Positions 6,181 through 10,977 of a stretch of DNA of 10,977 bases are shown here, piece by piece; the stretch's first letter is position 1; every line of letters starts with the position of its first letter. The notes beneath the pieces are model-generated. The model saw only the letters and a list, made by a program, of their open reading frames with translations, did not search any database and was not told where the DNA came from. Position numbers and translations under genes: made by a program. This DNA is from Burkholderiales bacterium (lineage in GTDB: Bacteria; Pseudomonadota; Gammaproteobacteria; Burkholderiales; SG8-39), in NCBI GenBank assembly GCA_025929745.1, contig JAICPQ010000066.1:1-10977 (forward strand), given 5' to 3'.

Positions 6181-7212
6181 CTAAAGAGTATGCCGGCGGT
6201 CGCCTCGCGAAAAACCGAGAAGCGGCGCGTTTATGTCGCGTCCCACGGCGAGCACCTTGAAGAGCTCGCCCATTTCGGCCGGCGAGAGAAGCAGGTGCGC
6301 CTCGGCGGCGATCGGGGCGTACTGGAGCGCGTTGTCGACATTCGCCTCGGCGAGCACCTCGGTGATGCCGCAGTTGACGAGGAACTGGGCCTGGTTGGCG
6401 TAGCCGAGCACCTCGATGCCAGCCTCGCGCGCCGCATTGGCGAGCGCGCTGAAATCCACGTGGGCGGTTATGTCCTGCTCGCCAGGCCGCTCGAAAAGGT
6501 CCCCGCGCGTTCGGTGGCGCGAGTGGCCCATGAGCGTGCCCATCGCGCGCTGCGGGTGGTAGTACTCGCGGCGCGGAAAGCCGTAGTCAATCACGAAGAT
6601 GACCCCCTGCTCGAGCCGCTCGGCGACGCTGCGCATCCACGCGCGGCCCGCAAGGCCGATTTCGCTCTCGTAGGGAACGGGAACATCGAGCGCGCGAGCG
6701 GCCTCTAGCAGCGCGCCGTCCGCAGGGCGCTCTTCCCATGTCAACGACACGTTGACTCCGCGCTCGAGGATGCCCTTCTCGGTCCAGCGCACCGCATGGA
6801 CCGGCAGTGCGTCAACGACTTCGTTGGCGACTATCACGCCCCGGAATTGCTCCGGCAGGCATTCGAGAAACTTCACGTTCGCGCCGAGGCGCTCCGCCTG
6901 CCGCCGGCGCAGCGCCGCGCTCGTCTCGAGGATGAAATATTCTCGCTCGAGCTTCTGCGCAAGCAGCGTGTGCGCAAGCGCGCCGCTCCCGGCGCCAACT
7001 TCGAGGATCGGTCCCTCGAGCTCGCGGATCTGGCGCGCGAGCGTGCGCCCAAAGAGGCTGCCGAGTTCCGGCGCGGTCACGAAGTCGCCGCCGCGGCCGA
7101 ACTGGCGGTCGCTCCTGCCGTAATAGGCCTGTACGACGCGTTCCATGTAACGCGCGAAGGGAATCCAGCCGCCGTTCGCGGCAATCTCGGCGCGAAGTTC
7201 CTCGACCAGCAC
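6181..7212 (-). CDS. MidA/NDUFAF7-family class I SAM-dependent methyltransferase
   Basis: A 343-residue cytosolic protein of the family once called DUF185. The mitochondrial member NDUFAF7 methylates an arginine of a complex I subunit during assembly; the bacterial target is not established. Family landmarks appear in order: GGWIPFARYM (14-23), GGDFVTAPELGSLFGRTLARQ (41-61), the SAM-binding glycine loop ILEVGAGSGALA (69-80), ILETSAALRRRQ (94-105), and VIVANEVVDALPVH (126-139). The C-terminal half holds VIDYGFPRREYYHPQR, GTLMGHSRHR and the DITAHVDFSAL stretch. GTG at 7212 is the only good start: an in-frame TAG lies six codons upstream. The N-terminus is short, and RVVQAYYGRSD replaces the longer family stretch containing PGLGYY. 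It leads a two-gene operon with the cytochrome c gene and is divergent from the pteridine reductase gene (32-bp gap). Confidence 0.93.
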   Translation of the reverse strand: MLVEELRAEIAANGGWIPFARYMERVVQAYYGRSDRQFGRGGDFVTAPELGSLFGRTLARQIRELEGPILEVGAGSGALAHTLLAQKLEREYFILETSAALRRRQAERLGANVKFLECLPEQFRGVIVANEVVDALPVHAVRWTEKGILERGVNVSLTWEERPADGALLEAARALDVPVPYESEIGLAGRAWMRSVAERLEQGVIFVIDYGFPRREYYHPQRAMGTLMGHSRHRTRGDLFERPGEQDITAHVDFSALANAAREAGIEVLGYANQAQFLVNCGITEVLAEANVDNALQYAPIAAEAHLLLSPAEMGELFKVLAVGRDINAPLLGFSRGDRRHTL

Positions 7213-7228
7213 CGGGTCGAATCTACCC

Positions 7229-7234
7229 TAGAAT
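7229..7234 (+). promoter_or_regulatory. -10-like box before the pteridine reductase gene
   Basis: TAGAAT matches five of six bases of the sigma-70 -10 consensus and ends ten bases before the ATG at 7245, in a 32-bp divergent gap. No good -35 is visible at 16-18 bp spacing. If it is used, the transcript would begin within a few bases of the start codon, making the mRNA leaderless or nearly so. Confidence 0.35.
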
Positions 7235-7244
7235 TTCGCGGTTC

Positions 7245-7991
7245 ATGGACGACTCGCTCGAAGGCAAGGCCGCGCTCGTGACGGGCGGCGCGCGGCGCGT
7301 CGGCGCGGCGATCGCGCGGCGTTTGCACGCGGCGGGCGCGAAAGTGCTTATCCATTATCGCGACTCGGAAGCCGATGCGGCCCGCCTCGAGGCCGAATTC
7401 AACGCCGCGCGGCCGAAGAGCGCAGCCAAGGTCAAAGCCGAGCTTCTCGCGCCGATCGCGCCACGCGCGCTGCTCCTCGCCGCGCTCGAGGGCTTCGGAC
7501 GGCTCGACATCCTGGTGAACAACGCATCCAGCTTCTTTCCGGTGGAGGTCGGCAAGATTGAATCGTCGCACTGGGAAGAGCTCATCGGCTCGAATCTGCG
7601 CGCGCCGCTCTTCATTGCGCAGCAGGCGGCGGCGGAGCTCGCCAAGAACGAAGGCTGCATCGTGAACATCGTCGATATCCATGCCGAGCGGCCGCTCAAG
7701 GGCTATGCCCTCTACAGCGTTGCCAAAGCCGGGCTTGCGGCGATGACGCGCGCGCTGGCGCTCGAGCTCGCGCCGCGCGTGCGCGTGAACGGCGTCGCGC
7801 CCGGCGCCATCGCGTGGCCCGAGGACGGGCAGTTTGCCGAGGGCGAGCGCGTGCGCATCGTCTCCACTACGCCGCTGGCCCGCACCGGCGCTCCGGAAGA
7901 CATCGCGCGCGCCGTTCATTTTCTCGCCTGCGCGTCCTACGTGACCGGGCAGATCCTCGCCGTCGACGGCGGCCGCTCCATCTTCATTTAG
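7245..7991 (+). CDS. Pteridine reductase (short-chain dehydrogenase/reductase, FolM/PTR1-like)
   Basis: A 248-residue cytosolic SDR expected to use NADPH to reduce dihydropterins or dihydrofolate to the tetrahydro form. The cofactor loop is TGGARRVG (13-20); the TGxxRRxG form with paired arginines is the pteridine reductase signature and favours NADPH. NNA is at 92-94 (NNASSFFP, typical of this subfamily). The catalytic set is D144 (NIVDIHA), Y157 and K161 (YSVAK): an aspartate stands where ordinary SDRs have serine, as in PTR1. RVNGVAPGAIAWPE follows at 180-193 and the C-terminal VDGG at 240-243. ATG at 7245 fits family length, though no clear ribosome site precedes it. The stop codon overlaps the ribosome site of gdx, making this the first gene of a coupled three-gene run. 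Pterin specificity is inferred from motifs. Confidence 0.9.
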   Translation: MDDSLEGKAALVTGGARRVGAAIARRLHAAGAKVLIHYRDSEADAARLEAEFNAARPKSAAKVKAELLAPIAPRALLLAALEGFGRLDILVNNASSFFPVEVGKIESSHWEELIGSNLRAPLFIAQQAAAELAKNEGCIVNIVDIHAERPLKGYALYSVAKAGLAAMTRALALELAPRVRVNGVAPGAIAWPEDGQFAEGERVRIVSTTPLARTGAPEDIARAVHFLACASYVTGQILAVDGGRSIFI

Positions 7992-7995
7992 GAGG
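7990..7995 (+). promoter_or_regulatory. Ribosome binding site for gdx, overlapping the upstream stop codon
   Basis: AGGAGG, the best Shine-Dalgarno match in the window, shares its first two bases with the TAG stop of the pteridine reductase gene and lies five bases before ATG 8001. It indicates translational coupling and high intrinsic initiation for gdx. Confidence 0.8.
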
Positions 7996-8000
7996 TTGCG

Positions 8001-8318
8001 ATGCCATGGCTGTGGCTCACGCTTGCCGGGCTTCTCGAGATCGTGTGGGCGATCGGCCTTAAGTACACCGTCGGGTTCACCCGCCCATTGCCCTCAATCA
8101 TTACGGTGCTTGCCATGATCGGCAGCGTTTATTTTCTCGCGCTCGCGGTGCGCTCGATTCCGATCGGCACCGGCTACGCGGTCTGGACCGGCATCGGCGC
8201 GGTCGGCGTCGCCATTCTCGGCATGATATTGTTCGATGAGCCCCGTACGCTGCTGCGCATCATTTCTATCCTTCTCATCGTTGCCGGCATCGCGGGGCTC
8301 AAGCTGGTCACTGCATGA
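8001..8318 (+). CDS. gdx: Gdx/SugE-type guanidinium exporter (small multidrug resistance family)
   Basis: A 105-residue inner-membrane protein with four transmembrane helices (about 2-20, 31-50, 57-78, 84-102); SMR proteins work as antiparallel dimers and exchange substrate for protons. The substrate glutamate is E13 in GLLEIVWAIGLKYT. W16, S42, Y59 and W62 also fall at the positions that line the guanidinium site in Gdx-Clo, which argues for a guanidinium exporter rather than an EmrE-type polyaromatic cation exporter. The GTGYAVWTGIGAVG loop-helix (56-69) is typical. It begins 9 nt after the pteridine reductase stop and its TGA overlaps the ttcA start (ATGA), so it has no promoter region of its own. 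There is no room for a guanidine riboswitch directly upstream. Confidence 0.93.
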   Translation: MPWLWLTLAGLLEIVWAIGLKYTVGFTRPLPSIITVLAMIGSVYFLALAVRSIPIGTGYAVWTGIGAVGVAILGMILFDEPRTLLRIISILLIVAGIAGLKLVTA

Positions 8319-9127
8319 GCGCCCAACCCGTCCGCATCCATCGCGATCCGCGCAAGGCCGAGTACGAGTCGGGCAAGCTCGCCAAGCGCATCCGCCGTCA
8401 GGTAGGCGAGGCAATCGCGGACTTCAACATGATCCAGGCCGGCGACAGGGTGATGGTCTGCCTTTCCGGAGGCAAGGACAGCCACGGCCTCCTGGATGTG
8501 CTCATCAGCCTGCAGACTAAGGCGCCGGTCGAATTCGAGCTGATTGCGGTGAACCTTGACCAGAAGCAGCCGGGGTTTCCGGAGCACGTGCTGCCGGAAT
8601 ATCTCCGGTCGCGCGGCATCGCCTTCCGCATCGTCGAGCAGGACACTTATTCGGTCGTGAAGCGCGTGATCCCCGAGGGGCAGACGATGTGCTCGCTATG
8701 CTCGCGGCTCAGGCGCGGCGTCCTCTATCGCGTCGCCGCCGAGCTCGGCGCGACGAAGATCGCGCTCGGCCATCACCGCGATGACATCCTGGCAACATTC
8801 TTCCTGAATCTGTTCCACGGCGGACAGCTGAAGGCGATGCCGGCGAAGCTCGTGTCGGACGACGGAAAGCACGTCGTAATCCGGCCGCTCGCCTATGTCG
8901 CCGAGGCGGATCTGGCCGCCTACGCCGAGGCACGGCGCTTTCCTATCATTCCGTGCACGCTGTGCGGATCTCAGGACAACCTGCAGCGCAAACAGGTCGG
9001 CGAGATCCTGCGCGAATGGCAGCGGCGCCATCCCGGGCGCATTGAATCCATCGTGCGTGCGCTGACCGAAGTGCGGCCGTCCCATCTTCTCGACCGCAAG
9101 CTCTTCGACTTCGCGAACTTGAAATGA
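8315..9127 (+). CDS. ttcA: tRNA 2-thiocytidine(32) synthetase TtcA
   Basis: An ATP-dependent tRNA thiolase that installs 2-thiocytidine at position 32 of certain tRNAs; cytosolic and dependent on an iron-sulfur cluster. The 270-residue protein shows the PP-loop SGGKDS (51-56), the CxxC pair C126/C129 in MCSLCSRLRRG, LGHHRDD (151-157) and a second cysteine pair C214/C217 in IPCTLCGSQDNLQR. C126, C129 and C214 correspond to the three cluster-binding cysteines of E. coli TtcA. The C-terminus, RPSHLLDRKLFDF, is typical. It is somewhat shorter than E. coli TtcA (311), mainly at the ends. ATG 8315 overlaps the gdx stop by 4 nt; translation is probably coupled, since no strong ribosome site precedes it. 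It is the last gene of the pteridine reductase-gdx-ttcA run. Confidence 0.97.
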   Translation: MSAQPVRIHRDPRKAEYESGKLAKRIRRQVGEAIADFNMIQAGDRVMVCLSGGKDSHGLLDVLISLQTKAPVEFELIAVNLDQKQPGFPEHVLPEYLRSRGIAFRIVEQDTYSVVKRVIPEGQTMCSLCSRLRRGVLYRVAAELGATKIALGHHRDDILATFFLNLFHGGQLKAMPAKLVSDDGKHVVIRPLAYVAEADLAAYAEARRFPIIPCTLCGSQDNLQRKQVGEILREWQRRHPGRIESIVRALTEVRPSHLLDRKLFDFANLK

Positions 9128-9336
9128 AAACCCACGGTGGTCGCGTTGCGGTGCAAGAAAGGCGCCCGGCTGGTCGCCGACCTCGGCTACAAGTCCACCG
9201 GCCGGTCACATGGAGCGTATGGTGCACCACACCAAACCGGTGAAGCGCCACACGGGCGGCGCGCGGCGATCCGCGATGCCGAAGTGGCCGGCACGAAGGT
9301 GAAGACGCCATACGACGATTGATTTCACCAATCTTT

Positions 9337-9351
9337 AAGAACTCGGTTCTT
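9337..9351. repeat. Inverted repeat AAGAAC-TCG-GTTCTT
   Basis: A perfect 6-bp inverted repeat with a 3-bp centre in a locally AT-richer patch, 87 bp before the DUF3750 start. No T-run follows on the plus strand, so it is a poor terminator for ttcA. It could be an operator half-site pair or a weak hairpin. Confidence 0.4.
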
Positions 9352-9366
9352 CCGCCCTATGCCGCG

Positions 9367-9381
9367 CGCGCAACTTGCGCG
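9367..9381. repeat. Inverted repeat CGCGCAA-C-TTGCGCG
   Basis: A perfect 7-bp inverted repeat with a single central base. An alternative stem, CCGCGC (9362-9367) with GCGCGG (9377-9382), uses the same region. It lies 24 bp upstream of the TAGAAT box and so sits near where a -35 element or an operator would be. Binding by a regulator is plausible but unproven. Confidence 0.4.
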
Positions 9382-9404
9382 GTAGCGTGTCATCCGGTGG
9401 CGAC

Positions 9405-9410
9405 TAGAAT
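9405..9410 (+). promoter_or_regulatory. -10-like box before the DUF3750 gene
   Basis: TAGAAT (five of six consensus bases) lies 28 bp before ATG 9439, a normal distance for a short leader. No good -35 is visible at the usual spacing (the sequence there is about GTAGCG), so any promoter would be weak or activator-dependent. Confidence 0.4.
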
Positions 9411-9438
9411 GCGTTGAGTCATCGAGAGCACCACAACC

Positions 9439-10182
9439 ATGACAAGACCGGTCGCTAGCTTTGTGAGCCGCGCGGGCCTGATCGGCCTTCTCGCTTTGTG
9501 CGGGGCCGCAGTCACGGCGGACAACTCGGAGAACCAGGTGCGGGAGGACGCCGTCGTGAGCGAGCCTGTCGTGCAGGTGTGGGGGGCGCGCACGCGCGGC
9601 GCAAAAGGCATCTTCGGCGTCCATACCTGGATCGCCGTCAGGCCGCGGAACGAGACGGAATACACCGTGTACGAGGTCGTCGGCTGGCGCCTGCGCTGGA
9701 CCGACACGGCGGTGGTGGTCCGCAACCGGGCGCCGAACCACTGGTTCGGCGCCGAAGGCGAGCTTTACGCGGAGAAGCGCGGTACCGGGGTCGAGGCGCT
9801 CATCCAGCGCATCGACAAGCTTGCGCGCGAGTATCCGTACGCCAACACCTACACGCTATGGCCTGGGCCCAACTCGAACACCTTCGTGGCGTGGATCGCG
9901 CGCGCCGTGCCCGAGCTGGAGGCCGATCTGCCGGCGACGGCGATCGGCAAGGACTACATCGGCTCCGACATGATCTCGACCGCGCCGAGCGGCAAGGGGT
10001 TCCAGTTCTCGTTGCGCGGGCTTCTAGGCATCGCGGCGAGCAGCGTCGACGGCGTCGAGCTGAACGTCCTGGGGCTGAACTTCGGCGTGAGCGGCTCCGG
10101 CATCAAGCTGCCGATCGTCGGACGCATCGGCACGCCGCGCATTTCGGCCGCCCTCGCGGCCGAGCAACCGGCTACGCCCTAG
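9439..10182 (+). CDS. Secreted DUF3750 family protein
   Basis: A 247-residue protein of unknown function. The N-terminus has a basic start and a hydrophobic core (about 13-25), with a plausible signal peptidase I site after VTA (residue 27); C21 lacks a proper lipobox. The DUF3750 landmarks follow: VVQVWGARTRGAKGIFGVHTWIAV (44-67), YEVVGWRLRW (78-87), HWFGAEGELY (101-110), YPYANTYTLWPGPNSNTFVAWIAR (132-155), VPEL (157-160) and LPATAIGKDY (164-173). The C-terminal third is glycine- and hydrophobic-rich. H62 in VHTW and the PNSNTF cluster are the most conserved-looking polar residues and might form a site, but no activity can be assigned. The weak ribosome site GAGAG precedes the ATG. It is a single-gene unit whose TAG overlaps the stop of the convergent TPP enzyme gene. 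Confidence 0.85.
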   Translation: MTRPVASFVSRAGLIGLLALCGAAVTADNSENQVREDAVVSEPVVQVWGARTRGAKGIFGVHTWIAVRPRNETEYTVYEVVGWRLRWTDTAVVVRNRAPNHWFGAEGELYAEKRGTGVEALIQRIDKLAREYPYANTYTLWPGPNSNTFVAWIARAVPELEADLPATAIGKDYIGSDMISTAPSGKGFQFSLRGLLGIAASSVDGVELNVLGLNFGVSGSGIKLPIVGRIGTPRISAALAAEQPATP

Positions 10183-10977
10183 CTCGTCTTCACGTAGCTC
10201 GCTTCCAGGCACACGTTCACCACCGCCTGGCGTCTTTCTTCCTTCACGACTTTGAGCGCGCGCTCGAGCGCCGGCATGAGCTGAGCCGGTTCAGTGACCC
10301 GCTCACCGTGCCCGCGGCTTGCCTGTACCACGTGCTCAAATCGCGGCGACGGTTCCAGCGTGGCGAACGGCGGTGCCTGCATTTCCGAGGCGTGCCCCTT
10401 GGGGTAAGCGGACAAAGTGGAGCGGTGCACGGCGGCCCAGCGGGCATTGTTGGCGATCACGAAGAGCACGGGCAGGCGCATCGCCTCGGACACGTAATGG
10501 ACCGCGGTTGGATTGCCGAATATGTACGCGCCATCGCCCACGGCGCAAATGACCGTCTTGTCGAGGCAGCCGAGTTTGGCGCCAAGCGCCGCGCCCATGC
10601 CCCAACCGAGCCCGCCGGCGGAAGGGTTGCCGAAGTAGCGGCCCGGTCCCGTGATCACCATTTCCTCGAGCACGGTGGGGTACTCGTTCACGAGGATCGT
10701 GTTGTCGTCGATGATCTTGTTGACGCACGCGGAGAGCCACTTGCCGGTGATCGTCGCGGGCATCGGTTCCAGGCCGGCGCGCCCGCGCCTGCGGATGTCG
10801 TCGGCCACAAGCGCCACGGTCTTGCGGCGGTCCTCGATCTGCTTCGGGGACACCGCCTCCTTCTGGGCCGCGCGCCAGAGCGCCTGAAGCGTCGGCGCGA
10901 CCGCCCCGGTGAGCGCGATGTCGGCGCGGAAGCCGCGCAGCGGGTAGGAGACAAAAAGCGGATCAGGGCCAATATGA
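10179..10977 (-). CDS. Thiamine-diphosphate-dependent enzyme, C-terminal half (5' end cut by window edge)
   Basis: 265 residues of an enzyme in the acetolactate synthase/benzoylformate decarboxylase/pyruvate oxidase superfamily, usually about 550 long. The frame is open to the right edge, so the GTG at 10853 is internal. The visible part starts at the end of the central domain: IGPDPLFVSYPLRGFRADIAL, with its typical D-P-L-F and Y-P-x-R-x-F. The PP domain follows. The ThDP/metal motif is GDGAYIFGN and then, 26 residues after GDG, NN (IANNARW). GRYFGNPSAGGLGWGMGAALGAKLG precedes it, as in the superfamily. The residue after NN differs from the common NNxxY/F pattern (W, followed by AAVHRST). 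The catalytic glutamate lies in the PYR domain outside the window, so substrate and reaction (2-oxo acid decarboxylase or carboligase) cannot be settled. The gene is convergent with the DUF3750 gene. Confidence 0.9.
   Translation of the reverse strand, partial: HIGPDPLFVSYPLRGFRADIALTGAVAPTLQALWRAAQKEAVSPKQIEDRRKTVALVADDIRRRGRAGLEPMPATITGKWLSACVNKIIDDNTILVNEYPTVLEEMVITGPGRYFGNPSAGGLGWGMGAALGAKLGCLDKTVICAVGDGAYIFGNPTAVHYVSEAMRLPVLFVIANNARWAAVHRSTLSAYPKGHASEMQAPPFATLEPSPRFEHVVQASRGHGERVTEPAQLMPALERALKVVKEERRQAVVNVCLEASYVKTS

Larger units (their letters stand above)
9128..9438. other. 311-bp gap without a recognisable gene
   Basis: The only sizeable non-coding stretch in the window. It holds two short open frames on the plus strand: GTG 9137-9322 (61 codons) and ATG 9210-9302 (30 codons, very basic product). 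Neither resembles a family I know or has a ribosome site, so I do not call them. The right half contains two inverted repeats and a -10-like box ahead of the DUF3750 gene. Base composition falls noticeably around 9310-9352. No tRNA, riboswitch or T-tailed terminator is apparent. Confidence 0.6.

Noticed and set aside
7077..7919. Minus-strand 280-codon frame opposite the pteridine reductase
   Set aside because: Shadow of a motif-complete SDR; charged low-complexity product.
7992..8000. Guanidine riboswitch controlling gdx
   Set aside because: Only 9 nt separate gdx from the upstream stop codon; no aptamer could fit there, and I saw none in the 32-bp gap before the first gene of the unit.
9137..9322. 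Possible 61-codon gene (GTG start) after ttcA, and a 30-codon frame at 9210-9302
   Set aside because: No ribosome site, no recognisable family and no coupling to neighbours. Could be reconsidered if conserved in relatives.
1..10977. Mobile element, CRISPR, phage, toxin-antitoxin or defence locus
   Set aside because: No transposase, integrase, tandem direct repeats, spacer array or known defence domain seen on either strand; the content is housekeeping-like.

Overview
The window is visibly GC-rich, densely packed chromosomal DNA. It most likely comes from a betaproteobacterium (Burkholderiales, Rhodocyclales or Nitrosomonadales-like); this is inferred from protein character and gene order, not from a marker gene. 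Coding fills almost everything. I find ten complete or partial protein genes on both strands plus one 311-bp gap, and no rRNA, tRNA, CRISPR array, insertion sequence or phage gene. Very long open frames opposite real genes are a by-product of the base composition.

Layout. (1) Positions 1-2933, minus strand: the N-terminal 977 residues of a large cyclic-di-GMP signalling protein (REC-PAS-GAF-PAS-GAF-GGDEF-EAL), cut by the left edge. (2) 3032-4725, plus: a glutathione S-transferase overlapping by 4 nt with cca, the tRNA CCA-adding enzyme, here a short form without the HD domain. (3) 4709-4894, minus: a tiny two-helix membrane protein of the DUF2905 type that overlaps both neighbours. (4) 4893-5513, plus: a YfcG-like GST/disulfide oxidoreductase. 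(5) 7212-5528, minus: a MidA/NDUFAF7-family methyltransferase followed after 2 nt by a secreted diheme cytochrome c with an internal duplication. (6) 7245-9127, plus: a tightly coupled trio of pteridine reductase, Gdx/SugE guanidinium exporter and ttcA (tRNA 2-thiocytidine synthesis). (7) 9128-9438: a non-coding gap with two inverted repeats and a -10-like box. (8) 9439-10182, plus: a secreted DUF3750 protein. (9) 10977-10179, minus: the C-terminal 265 residues of a thiamine-diphosphate-dependent enzyme, cut by the right edge.

How the genes relate. Most are housekeeping: tRNA maturation and modification (cca, ttcA), thiol and redox handling (two GSTs), pterin reduction, guanidinium export, a probable respiratory assembly factor beside a cytochrome, and c-di-GMP signalling. 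The tight packing (GTGA and ATGA overlaps, a CATG with start codons on both strands, a CTAG with stop codons on both strands) suggests short operons and translational coupling. I do not see a new defence, mobile or biosynthetic system. The points most worth a second look are the HD-less Cca with Glu at a catalytic position, the two-repeat diheme cytochrome, the DUF2905 gene locked between neighbours, and gdx sitting between the pteridine reductase gene and ttcA.
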